This document shows, piece by piece, positions 40,238 to 48,866 of a stretch of DNA of 64,000 nucleotides (its first letter is position 1; each line of letters opens with the position of its first letter). The translations under genes were made by a program, and so were the position numbers. The stretch lies in the NCBI RefSeq assembly GCF_947486615.1, contig NZ_CANKUD010000009.1, forward strand, positions 62,001-126,000. The letters are read 5' to 3'. The notes beneath the pieces are model-generated. The model was not told the origin of the DNA, did not search any database, and saw only the letters and a list, made by a program, of their open reading frames with translations. The stretch is from an uncultured Modestobacter sp. (lineage in GTDB: Bacteria > Actinomycetota > Actinomycetes > Mycobacteriales > Geodermatophilaceae).

Positions 40238-41509
40238 ATGGGACGGTCGTTGCGGGTCGCACTGCTGTCCTACCGGAGCAAGCCGCACGGCGGCGGACAG
40301 GGCGTCTACGTCCGGGCGCTGTCCCGGGAGCTGCGCGAGCTCGGCCACCGCGTCGAGGTGCTCAGCGGTCAGCCCTACCCGGAGCTGGACGACGGCACGC
40401 CGCTGACCCGGGTGCCCAGCCTCGACCTCTACCGGGAGCCGGACCCGTTCCGCACACCGCGGCTGCGCGAGTTCTCCAGCCTGGTCGACGTCGCCGAGTT
40501 CGCCACGATGTGCACCGCCGGCTTCCCGGAGCCGCTGACGTTCAGCCTGCGCGCCGCCCGGCTGCTGGGCCGGCGGGCCGCCGAGTTCGACGTGGTGCAC
40601 GACAACCAGTCGCTGGGCTACGGCTTGTTGCAGCTGCGCCGCCGGGGCCTGCCCACGATCGCCACGGTGCACCACCCGGTGGCCATCGACCGGGATCTCG
40701 AGCTCGCCGCAGCCCCGACCCTGCGACGCCGGGTGACGCTGCGCCGCTGGTACGCGTTCACCGGCATGCAGGCCCGGGTCGCCCAGCGGCTGGACGGGAT
40801 CACCACCGTCTCGGAGAGCTCCCGTCGCGACATCGAGCGGCACATGGGCGTGCCCGCCCAGGGAGTCCAGGTCATCCCGGTCGGGATCGACCCGGACGTG
40901 TTCCGGCCGGGCGACCCCGCGGCCCGGGAGAGCGCCCGGATCGTGGTGACCACCAGCGCGGACGTGCCGCTCAAGGGGCTGGTGCACCTGCTGGAGGCGG
41001 TGGCCAAGCTGCGCACCGAGCGGGACGTGCAGCTGACCGTGATCGGCACCGCGCGCCCCGGCGGGCCGGCAGCGACGGCGATGGACCGGCTGGGGCTGGG
41101 CGATGCGGTGCGGTTCACCGGGCCGGTCACGCAGGAGGAGCTGGTGCGGCTGCTGCAGACGGCCACCGTCGCGGCGATCCCGTCGCTCTACGAGGGGTTC
41201 TCCCTCCCGGCGGTGGAGGCGATGGCCTGCGCCACCCCGCTGGTGACCACCGACGCCGGCGCGCTCCCCGAGGTGGTCGGCTCGCACGCCGGCGTGCAGG
41301 TGCCCGCCGGCGACGTCGGCCGGCTGGGCGAGGCGCTGCGGCTGGTGCTGGACCACCCGTCGCTGCAGGAGCAGCTGGGGCGGGCCGGCCGCACCCGGGT
41401 GCTGGGCAGCTACACCTGGCGCCGCACCGCCGAACGGACGGCCGACTGGTACGCCGACGTCCTGGACCGGCGGCCGGCCGGGGCGACCGGAGGGCCGCGC
41501 GGGTGCTGA
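40238..41509 (+). CDS. GT4-family glycosyltransferase
   Basis: A 423-residue GT-B enzyme, first gene of a five-gene operon. N-terminal glycine-rich acceptor loop SYRSKPHGGGQGVYVRALSR, middle TVHHPVAIDRDLELAAAP, switch VIPVGIDPDVFRPGD and the C-terminal retaining E-x7-E motif in PSLYEGFSLPAVEAMACATP (EGFSLPAVE). It should transfer a sugar from a nucleotide-sugar donor with retention. The end overlaps the methyltransferase start by 7 bp. Donor and acceptor are unknown; neighbours suggest a cell-surface glycan. Confidence 0.93.
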   Translation: MGRSLRVALLSYRSKPHGGGQGVYVRALSRELRELGHRVEVLSGQPYPELDDGTPLTRVPSLDLYREPDPFRTPRLREFSSLVDVAEFATMCTAGFPEPLTFSLRAARLLGRRAAEFDVVHDNQSLGYGLLQLRRRGLPTIATVHHPVAIDRDLELAAAPTLRRRVTLRRWYAFTGMQARVAQRLDGITTVSESSRRDIERHMGVPAQGVQVIPVGIDPDVFRPGDPAARESARIVVTTSADVPLKGLVHLLEAVAKLRTERDVQLTVIGTARPGGPAATAMDRLGLGDAVRFTGPVTQEELVRLLQTATVAAIPSLYEGFSLPAVEAMACATPLVTTDAGALPEVVGSHAGVQVPAGDVGRLGEALRLVLDHPSLQEQLGRAGRTRVLGSYTWRRTAERTADWYADVLDRRPAGATGGPRGC

Positions 41510-42336
41510 CCGTCGACTACGACCTGCTCGACGTGCGCCCCGGCATGCGGGTGCTCGACCTGGGCTGCGGTGAGGGCCGGCACGCCTTCGAGGCCTACCG
41601 CCGCGGCGCCTCGGTGCTGGCGGTCGACTGGGGCCAGCACGAGGTGGACACCACCGCCGAGTGGCTGGGCGCGATCGCCGCCGCCGGAGAGGCCCCGGCC
41701 GGCGCCTCCGCGGCGGTGGCGCGAGGCGACCTGCGCGCCCTGCCCGTGCCCGACGCCAGCGTCGACCGGGTGATCGCCTCGGAGGTGCTGGAGCACATCG
41801 TCGACGACCGCACCGCGCTCGCCGAGATCGCCCGGGTGCTGCGGCCGGGCGGCCGGGTCGCGGTCACCGTCCCCCGCTACGGCCCGGAGCGGGTGTGCTG
41901 GGGGCTGTCGGACGCCTATCACGCCAACGAGGGCGGCCACATCCGGATCTACCGCGGTGACCAGCTGTGGGAGCGGCTGGCCGCGGCCGGGCTGCAGCCC
42001 ACCGACACCCACCACGCGCACGCCCTGCACGCCCCCTACTGGTGGCTCAAGTGCGCGGTCGGGGTCGACCGGGAGACCGCGCTGACCCGCGCCTACCACC
42101 GGCTGCTGGTCTGGGACCTGATGCATCGCCCGTGGCTGACCCGCACGGCCGAGCGGGTGCTCGACCCGCTCATCGGCAAGAGCTTCGTCATCTACGCCGA
42201 CAAGCCCGCCGCCGCGGCACCGGCCGACCGGCCCGCCGCCGCGGACGACGCACCCACGGCCGACGCACCCACGGCCGACGCCCCCACGGACACCGCCCCC
42301 ACGGACACCGCTCCCACCGGCCTCGCCCGTGCCTGA
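41503..42336 (+). CDS. SAM-dependent methyltransferase with a DAPT repeat tail
   Basis: A 277-residue class I methyltransferase: motif I MRVLDLGCGEGRHAFEAYRR (from residue 15), acidic VLAVDWGQHEV, motif II region VIASEVLEHIVDDRTALAEI and motif III VLRPGGRVAVTVP. A long insert with HANEGGHIRIYRGDQLWERL resembles methyltransferases of polysaccharide or lipid biosynthesis. The last about 30 residues are a (D/T)APT repeat and probably disordered. GTG 41503 lies inside the 3' end of the GT4 gene; its stop overlaps the next start by 8 bp. The reading is consistent with strict cotranslation. Confidence 0.9.
   Translation: MLTVDYDLLDVRPGMRVLDLGCGEGRHAFEAYRRGASVLAVDWGQHEVDTTAEWLGAIAAAGEAPAGASAAVARGDLRALPVPDASVDRVIASEVLEHIVDDRTALAEIARVLRPGGRVAVTVPRYGPERVCWGLSDAYHANEGGHIRIYRGDQLWERLAAAGLQPTDTHHAHALHAPYWWLKCAVGVDRETALTRAYHRLLVWDLMHRPWLTRTAERVLDPLIGKSFVIYADKPAAAAPADRPAAADDAPTADAPTADAPTDTAPTDTAPTGLARA
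42247..42321. repeat. 15-bp tandem repeat, five units, at the end of the methyltransferase gene
   Basis: Five 15-bp units of the GACGCACCCACGGCC type (42247, 42262, 42277, 42292, 42307), encoding DAPTA/DAPTD/TAPTD pentapeptides in frame. Confidence 0.8.
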
Positions 42337-43429
42337 CCGGCGCCGGGCGGCCGACCTGCCCGCCGTCCCCGGTGTGCTCAGCGCCGACCAGCTGCGGCAG
42401 ACCGTCGCCGCGATCGCCGCCGAGCAGGCACCCGACGGCGCGCTGCCCTGGTTCCGCGGTGGGCAGCTCGACGCCTGGGACTCCGTCGAGGCGGCGATGG
42501 CCCTGGACGTCGGCGGGGAGCACGACCGCGCCCGGGCGGCCTACGAGTGGCTGGCCCGACACCAGCGGCCCGACGGCTCCTGGGCCGCCGAGTACCGGGA
42601 CGGCGTCGCCGTGGCGCCGGCGGTGGAGAGCAACCACGCCGGCTACCTGGCCGTCGGCGCCTGGCACTCCTGGCTGTGCACCGGCGACGCGGCACTGGTC
42701 GACCGGCTCTGGCCCACCGTCCGCCGGGCGCTGGACCTGGTCACCAGGATGCAGCTGACCAGCGGGGCGATCAGCTGGGCGCTGCGCCCGGACGGCACCC
42801 CGGACGACACCGCGCTGCTCACCGGCAACGCCAGCCTCTCCCAGGCGCTGCGGGCCGGCGTCGCGCTCGCCGGGCTGGTCGGTGAGGCCCAGCCGGACTG
42901 GGAGGTCGCCGCCGCTGACCTGGGCCGGGCGCTGCGCGAGCGACCCGGCGCCTTCGCCGACCGCTCCCGGTACTCGATGGACTGGTACTACCCGGTGCTC
43001 GCCGGAGCGGTCACCGGCGCGGCCGCCACCGACCGGCTGGCCGCCGGCTGGGACACCTTCGTCGTCCCCGGGCTCGGGGTGCGCTGCGTCGCCGACCGGC
43101 CGTGGGTCACCGGCGCGGAGACCTGCGAGCTGGCCCTCGCCCTGGCCGCCGCCGGGCGGCCGGACGACGCCACCGAGCAACTGGCCGCGATGCAGCACCT
43201 GCGGGCCGAGGACGGCTCCTACTGGACCGGGCTGGTCTACGCCGACGACGCCCGGTGGCCGGTCGAGCGCACCACCTGGACGGCGGCCGCGGTGGTGCTC
43301 GCCGCCGACGCGATCGCCGGCACCGGGCCGGCCGCCACGCTGTTCGCCGACCCGGCCGCCCTGGACCGCCCGGCGGTGGACGAGCCGGCCGCGCCCGGCA
43401 TCCACCCGGCGGTGCCCGAGCCCCGATGA
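42329..43429 (+). CDS. Alpha/alpha-toroid (prenyltransferase/glycosidase-like) protein
   Basis: A 366-residue helical protein with repeated YEWLARHQRPDGSWAAEYR- and MQHLRAEDGSYWTGLVY-type segments, the (alpha/alpha)6 barrel repeats shared by terpene cyclases, prenyltransferases and some glycoside hydrolases. Conserved-looking acidic/aromatic residues are in DGALPWFRGGQLDAWDSVEA and in SRYSMDWYYPVLAGAVTG. Homologues are usually annotated prenyltransferase. In this setting, between sugar transferases, a polysaccharide-active enzyme or scaffold seems more likely; that is inference. GTG 42329 is before the upstream stop; the ATGA to the next gene is at 43426. Confidence 0.82.
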   Translation: MPDRRRAADLPAVPGVLSADQLRQTVAAIAAEQAPDGALPWFRGGQLDAWDSVEAAMALDVGGEHDRARAAYEWLARHQRPDGSWAAEYRDGVAVAPAVESNHAGYLAVGAWHSWLCTGDAALVDRLWPTVRRALDLVTRMQLTSGAISWALRPDGTPDDTALLTGNASLSQALRAGVALAGLVGEAQPDWEVAAADLGRALRERPGAFADRSRYSMDWYYPVLAGAVTGAAATDRLAAGWDTFVVPGLGVRCVADRPWVTGAETCELALALAAAGRPDDATEQLAAMQHLRAEDGSYWTGLVYADDARWPVERTTWTAAAVVLAADAIAGTGPAATLFADPAALDRPAVDEPAAPGIHPAVPEPR

Positions 43430-44358
43430 CCGAGCGAGCGTCGCCCGGCGACTGTGATCAAGGCACTGGGTTGGCCCCGCCGACCGCCGGGCACGATCTG
43501 CCGGTGATCACGAACCCGAGCGCCGGAGCCGCGGTGACCTGCGTGGTGGCCAGCCGCAACCGGCGCGCCGACCTGCTGGCCAGCATCCCCCGGCACGAGG
43601 CGCCGGTCGTGCTCGTCGACAACGCCAGCACCGACGACACGGTGGCGGCGGTGCGCGCGGCCCACCCCGAGGTCACCGTCGTCCCGCTGGACCGCAACGC
43701 CGGGGCGGTGGCCCGCACGATCGGCACCGCCCGCGCCGGCACCCCGTTCGTCGCGTTCACCGACGACGACTCCTGGTGGGCACCCGGTGACCTCGCCCGC
43801 GCGGTCGAGGTGATGCGCGCCCACCCGCGCCTGGGCCTGCTGGCTGCCCGCATCCTGGTCGGCCCCGAGGAGACCCTCGACCCGGTCTGCACCGAGATGG
43901 CCGACAGCCCGCTGGCCACCGAACCCGACCTGCCCGGCCCGTCCCTGCTGGGCTTCGTCGCCTGCGCCGCGCTGGTGCGCACCGAGGCGTTCACCGCCGC
44001 CGGCGGGTTCGACGAGGTGGTCCGCTTCCCGGGTGAGGAGGAGCGGCTCGCGCTCGACCTGGCCGCCGCCGGCTGGGGCCTGGCCTACGTCGACTCCGTC
44101 ACCGTGCACCACCACCCGTCCACCCACCGCGAGCCGTCGGCCACCCGGCAGTCCGGGCTGTGGCGCAGCCGGGTGCTGACCGCGCTGATGCGCTACCCGC
44201 TCCGGGACGTCGCCGGCCAGCTGCTCCGCACCGTGCGCGCCGGCCGGGTCGGCTGGCGCGGCCTGGCCGGCGCGCTGCCCCGGGTGCCGGCGGCGCTGCG
44301 CAACCGCCGGGTGCTGCCGCGGCGCGTGATGGACGGCGTCCGGGAGCTGGCGTCGTGA
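43426..44358 (+). CDS. GT2-family glycosyltransferase, first of a tandem pair
   Basis: A 310-residue GT-A enzyme: VTCVVASRNRRADLLASIPR, nucleotide-sugar LVDNASTDDTVAAVRAAHPE, metal motif FVAFTDDDSWWAPGDLARAV and acceptor-side GGFDEVVRFPGEEERLALDL, with a basic C-terminus. No transmembrane segment. The ATG overlaps the upstream stop (ATGA). The next gene is a clear paralogue with matched order of motifs; both end with an RRVLP segment. The N-terminal about 34 residues are not conserved in the copy; the start may be later. Confidence 0.9.
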   Translation: MTERASPGDCDQGTGLAPPTAGHDLPVITNPSAGAAVTCVVASRNRRADLLASIPRHEAPVVLVDNASTDDTVAAVRAAHPEVTVVPLDRNAGAVARTIGTARAGTPFVAFTDDDSWWAPGDLARAVEVMRAHPRLGLLAARILVGPEETLDPVCTEMADSPLATEPDLPGPSLLGFVACAALVRTEAFTAAGGFDEVVRFPGEEERLALDLAAAGWGLAYVDSVTVHHHPSTHREPSATRQSGLWRSRVLTALMRYPLRDVAGQLLRTVRAGRVGWRGLAGALPRVPAALRNRRVLPRRVMDGVRELAS

Positions 44359-45317
44359 CTGCCCAGGACGTCGACGGAGAGGACACCGTGACCAGCGCAC
44401 CGACCGAGGCCGTCCGGAGCGGCGCCGACCCGCGGGTGGCCGTCGTGGTGATCACCCACGACCGCCGGGACGAGCTGCTGCTGGCGCTGTCGCGGCTGCG
44501 CGAGCTGCCCGAGCAGCCGCACGTCGTGGTGGTCGACAACGGCTCCTCGGACGGCACCGCCGACGCCGTCCGTGAGCAGCACCCGTGGGTGGAGCTGATC
44601 GCCAGCCCGGAGAACCTGGGCGCGGTGGGCCGCAACCTCGGCGTCGCCCGGCTCGACACCCCCTACGTGGCCTTCTGCGACGACGACACCTGGTGGGACC
44701 CGGGCTCGCTGCGCGCCGCCGCCGACGCCTTCGACGCCCATCCCCGGCTCGCCGTGGTCACCGCGCGGATCCTGGTCGAGCCGGGCGGCACCGAGGACCC
44801 GATCGTCGCCGAGCTGCGCGACTCCCCCGTCGTCGGCGCCGACTGGCTGCCCGGCCCGGCGCTGGGCAGCTTCCTGGCCGGGGCGAGCGTGCTGCGCCGG
44901 GAGGCCTTCGACGAGGTCGGCGGCTTCAACGAGCGGCTCTGGCTGGGCGGTGAGGAGGAGCTGATGGCCGGCGACCTCGCCGCCGCCGGCTGGGAGCTCT
45001 GCTACCTGGAGCAGCTGACCATCCACCACCAGGCCAGCACCGCCCGCGACCCGCACAAGCGCCGGGCCGACGGCATCCGCAATACCCTCTGGACGACGTG
45101 GCTCCGCCGCCCGCTCAAGCCGGCGCTGCGGCGGACTCTCCACCTGCTGCGCACCGTGCCCCGGGACCGGGTGACCGCCCGCGGGTTGCTGGCGGCGGTG
45201 CGCGGCCTGCCCTGGCTGGTGCGCGAGCGCCGGGTGCTCCCCGCCCACGCCGAGGCCCGCTTCGCCGCGCTCGAGGGCGCCCAGCGGACGTCCACCGCCC
45301 GCCGCTACGTGAGCTGA
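44355..45317 (+). CDS. GT2-family glycosyltransferase, second of a tandem pair
   Basis: A 320-residue GT-A enzyme, paralogous to the upstream gene: VAVVVITHDRRDELLLALSR, VVVVDNGSSDGTADAVREQH, FCDDDTWWDPGSLRAAADAF and GGFNERLWLGGEEELMAGDL. GTG 44355 overlaps the upstream stop (GTGA). GTG 44388 is an alternative with a good Shine-Dalgarno GGAGAGG. It may add the next sugar in the same glycan or replace the first enzyme's specificity. A long hairpin downstream ends the operon. Confidence 0.9.
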   Translation: MTAQDVDGEDTVTSAPTEAVRSGADPRVAVVVITHDRRDELLLALSRLRELPEQPHVVVVDNGSSDGTADAVREQHPWVELIASPENLGAVGRNLGVARLDTPYVAFCDDDTWWDPGSLRAAADAFDAHPRLAVVTARILVEPGGTEDPIVAELRDSPVVGADWLPGPALGSFLAGASVLRREAFDEVGGFNERLWLGGEEELMAGDLAAAGWELCYLEQLTIHHQASTARDPHKRRADGIRNTLWTTWLRRPLKPALRRTLHLLRTVPRDRVTARGLLAAVRGLPWLVRERRVLPAHAEARFAALEGAQRTSTARRYVS

Positions 45318-45327
45318 GGTACGTCCC

Positions 45328-45383
45328 GGCGCGGTGACCCGGACCCGGGACACCGCAACCTGCCGCATCTCGGTGACCGCGCC
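45328..45383. terminator. Hairpin between the glycan operon and pip
   Basis: GGCGCGGTGACC (45328-45339) pairs with GGTGACCGCGCC (45372-45383), 11 of 12 bases, with a 32-nt loop, between two convergent stops. Confidence 0.5.
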
Positions 45384-45392
45384 GCCGGGGAC

Positions 45393-46345
45393 TCAGTCCC
45401 GGACGGCGCGGTCCAGGTGGTCGATCACCGTCGCGCGCACGTCGCCGCCGGAGTGCCCCGAGTCGCCGAGCACGACCAGCTCGCTGTCCGGCCACGCGCG
45501 GTGCAGCTGCCAGGCGGTGTCCAGCGGGCCGCTGACGTCGAGCCGGCCGTGCACCAGCAGCCCGGGGACGCCGGCCAGCCGGTGCGCGTCGCGCAGCAGC
45601 TGCCCGTCGTCGAGGAAGCAGCCGTGGGACCAGTAGTGGGTCACCACCCGGGCGAAGGCCAGCTGGAACGCGGGGTCCGCCACCGACAGCGACGGCTCGG
45701 AGTCCGGGGCGAGGGAGACGTGGGTGTCCTCCCAGTCGCACCAGTCCTGCGCGGCCTTCGCCCGCACCGCCGGGTCCGGGTCGTGCAGCAGCCGGCTGTA
45801 GGCCGCGGCCAGGTCGCCGTCCCGCTCGGCTGCGGGGACGCCGTCCCGGAACCGCTCCCACTCGCGCGGGAAGACCCGGCCCATGTCGCGGGTGATCCAG
45901 CGCAGCAGCCACCGGTCCGGGCTGGTGATCGCGGCCAGCACCAGCTCCGTCACCCGCTCGGGATGCGCCTGGGCGTAGGCGAGCCCGAGCGTGACGCCCC
46001 ACGAGCCGCCGACGACCAGCCACCGGTCGATGCCCAGGTGCTCGCGCAGCCGCTCGATGTCGCTGATCAGGTGCGGCGTGGTGTTCGCCGACAGGTCGAC
46101 CGTCGGCTCGCCCGCCCACGGCATGCTGCGGCCGGCGTTGCGCTGGTCGAACAGGACGACGCGGTACCGGGCCGGGTCGAACCAGCGGCGCAGGCCCGGG
46201 GAGCAGCCCGAGCCCGGACCGCCGTGCAGCACCACCGCCGGCATGCCGTCGGGGTCGCCGCAGACCTCCCAGTACAGCGAGTGGCCCTCCCCGACGTCGA
46301 GATGGCCCGTCTCGTAAGGCTCGACCGGTGGGTGCGGCGTGCCGC

Positions 46346-46349
<4 letters not shown>
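45393..46349 (-). CDS. pip: Proline iminopeptidase
   Basis: A 318-residue alpha/beta hydrolase of peptidase family S33: oxyanion VVLHGGPGSGCSPGLRRWFD, arginine RVVLFDQRNAGRSMPWAGEP, nucleophile VVGGSWGVTLGLAYAQ, catalytic Asp in VHGRLDVSGPLDTAW and His in GDSGHSGGD. It removes N-terminal proline from peptides in the cytosol. GTG 46349 overlaps the DksA-type gene stop (GTGA), so it is the last gene of a minus-strand operon. Confidence 0.94.
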
Positions 46350-46696
<347 letters not shown>

Positions 46697-46723
46697 CCCA
46701 TCGTCCTCCCCCACCGCGCCGGA

Positions 46724-47344
46724 TCAGGCCGAGCGGCGCAGCAGCCGGAGCGAGCCGGTGCCGGGCAGCTCGGTGAACTGCCCCGAAGCCAGCACCCGGG
46801 AGTACACGCCGAACGGGGCCTGGCCACCGTCGGCCGGGTCGGGGAAGACGTCGTGGATCGCCAGGGTGCCGCCCGGTGCCAGCTTGGCCACCCAGGCGTC
46901 CTGGTCGCGGCGCGCGGACTCCTCGGTGTGGCTGCCGTCCAGGAACAGCAGCGCCAGCGGCGTCGACCAGAGCGGGGCGAGCACCTCCGAGCGGGTGACG
47001 ACGGCGATGACGACGTCCTCGGCGCCGGCGGCGGCGATGGTGGTGCGGAAGGCGGGCAGGGTGTCGATCCGGCCCACGAGCGGGTCGACCAGGGAGGGGT
47101 CGTGGTACTCCCAGCCGGGCTGGTGCTCCTCCGAGCCGCGGTGGTGGTCGACGGTGACCACCTGGCGACCGGTCTCCCGGGCGGCCGCAGCGAGGTAGAG
47201 CGCCGACTTGCCCATCCAGCTGCCGACCTCGAGCAACGGCCCGGGCACCGCGACCGCGCGGGCCGCCTCGTAGAGCGCCAGCCCCTCGTCCGGCGGCATG
47301 AACCCGGGCGCGGCCGCCGCGGCGGCCAGCAGGCCGGCGGTCAC
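46724..47344 (-). CDS. Class I SAM-dependent O-methyltransferase-like protein
   Basis: A 206-residue protein: MPPDEGLALYEAARAV, motif I GPLLEVGSWMGKSALYLAA, ribose acid VVTVDHHRGSEEH, then LALLFLDGSHTEESARRDQD and PGGTLAIHDVFPDPADGG. It looks like the class_24/cephalosporin-hydroxylase group, as found in sugar/surface-polysaccharide clusters. Acceptor unknown. GTG 47344 overlaps the YibE stop (GTGA). Near the GT operon but convergent to it. Confidence 0.88.
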   Translation of the reverse strand: MTAGLLAAAAAAPGFMPPDEGLALYEAARAVAVPGPLLEVGSWMGKSALYLAAAARETGRQVVTVDHHRGSEEHQPGWEYHDPSLVDPLVGRIDTLPAFRTTIAAAGAEDVVIAVVTRSEVLAPLWSTPLALLFLDGSHTEESARRDQDAWVAKLAPGGTLAIHDVFPDPADGGQAPFGVYSRVLASGQFTELPGTGSLRLLRRSA

Positions 47345-48780
47345 CGCGGGTCCCGCGGGCGCGGTGCCCCACCGGCCGGGCCGTCGTCGCGCCGCCGGGG
47401 CGCCGGGTCGTCGGTCCACCGGCGGCCGGTGGGGCCGTCTGCCGTCCGCGGGCCGGCCGGGTCGTCGGCCGGACGGCGGCCGGCCGGGCGGTCGCCCACC
47501 CGGGCCGGAGCGGGGGTCCGCTCCTCGGCCGGGGGCTGCTCGGGGGTCGCGCTGGACGCGGCCGCGGCCACCAGGGCGCCGATCAGGGTGGTCACCGGCA
47601 CGGCCAGCACCAGCGCGATCCCGGCCACCAGCGTGCCGATCACCTGCTCGCCGACCTCCGAGCCGGTCAGCGTCGTCCAGAACGGCCGCTGGTACAGCTC
47701 GAACAGCAGCAGCAGGGGCAGCGACGCCCCGGCGTAGGCGAACACGATCGTGTAGACGGTCGAGGCGATGTGGTCGCGGCCGATCGCCATGCCGCGGCGG
47801 AACAGCTCCAGCCAGCCGGCCTGCGGCGAGGCCTCGTGCAGCTGCCAGACCGCCGAGGCCTGGGTGATCGTCACGTCGTTGAGGATGCCCAGCCCGGCGA
47901 CGACCATGGCGGCCAGCACCAGGCCGGAGAAGTCCAGCGTCGGGTCGAACTGCAGCAGCGTCACCGACTCCTCGCTGGAGAAGCCGGTCAGCCGGGCGAC
48001 CGCGACCGACACCGCGCCCAGCACCGCGCTCAGCGCCAGCCCGAACAGCGTGCCCAGCAGCGCCGTCGTCGTCCGGGCGGAGAAGCCGTGCGCCAGGTAC
48101 AGGACGACGAACATGATCGCCGAGGAGCCGACCAGGCTGACCCAGATCGGCGACCCGCCGTCCAGCAGCGCGGGCAGCATGAACTGCAGCAGCACGGCGA
48201 AGGCGAAGCCCAGGCCGAGCAGCGCCAGCAGGCCGCGGAGCCGGGCGACCGCCGCCACCACCAGGGTGAACGCCAGCGCCAGCACCACGATCGGGGTGCC
48301 GCGCGGAAAGTCGCGGAACGTGTAGCCCGGCTCGCCGGTGTCCGTGCCGGGGTCGCGGTTGAGCACCAGCTCGTCGCCCTCCGCGACGCCCTCGGCCACC
48401 ACCTCCGGCGGCAGCTCGACCTGCACGTAGTCACCGGAGCTGGGGCCCTCGGCGATCACCATCACCGCCCGCGCGCAGATCTGCGCCGGCGCCTCGCCGG
48501 TCGCCGCGGCGCACTCGTAGGGCTCCAGCGAGGCGATGGTCGCCTCGGGGTAGGTGGTGCCCGGCGGCAGGAAGGACTCCGCCGCCTGCTGGGCCGCGGT
48601 CTGCCCACCGCTGGGCCAGAGCAGGAACAGCCCGGCCAGGGTGGCCAGGCCGACCGGCACCAGCACGACGAGCATCATCCGCACGGCCCTGCGCCGCCGG
48701 GCGACGGCGGCCGGGTCGGGCGGGATCGGCTCGCCGTCGGGTCCGGTCTCGGGTCCGTGGCTGTGGAGATGGGCCGGCAC
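47341..48780 (-). CDS. YibE/F-family membrane protein
   Basis: A 479-residue protein: a signal-anchor-like helix near residue 34 (MMLVVLVPVGLATLAGLFLL), an extracytoplasmic part with YECAAATGEAPAQICA, then about seven membrane helices of the YibE/F fold (AFTLVVAAVARLRGLLALLG, TVYTIVFAYAGASLPLLLLF), and a long Arg/Asp/Pro-rich cytosolic tail with imperfect RRPADDPAGPRTADG repeats. Function is not established. GTG 48780 is the start. First gene in a minus-strand series with overlaps to the following genes. Confidence 0.88.
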   Translation of the reverse strand: MPAHLHSHGPETGPDGEPIPPDPAAVARRRRAVRMMLVVLVPVGLATLAGLFLLWPSGGQTAAQQAAESFLPPGTTYPEATIASLEPYECAAATGEAPAQICARAVMVIAEGPSSGDYVQVELPPEVVAEGVAEGDELVLNRDPGTDTGEPGYTFRDFPRGTPIVVLALAFTLVVAAVARLRGLLALLGLGFAFAVLLQFMLPALLDGGSPIWVSLVGSSAIMFVVLYLAHGFSARTTTALLGTLFGLALSAVLGAVSVAVARLTGFSSEESVTLLQFDPTLDFSGLVLAAMVVAGLGILNDVTITQASAVWQLHEASPQAGWLELFRRGMAIGRDHIASTVYTIVFAYAGASLPLLLLFELYQRPFWTTLTGSEVGEQVIGTLVAGIALVLAVPVTTLIGALVAAAASSATPEQPPAEERTPAPARVGDRPAGRRPADDPAGPRTADGPTGRRWTDDPAPRRRDDGPAGGAPRPRDPR

Positions 48781-48866
48781 CCGGTCAGGCTAGGCCGCGA
48801 CGGCGCCGATCTCCGGGCCGACCGGCGGACGGCCCGCGATCAGGCCAGCCCGATCAGCTCAGCCCG

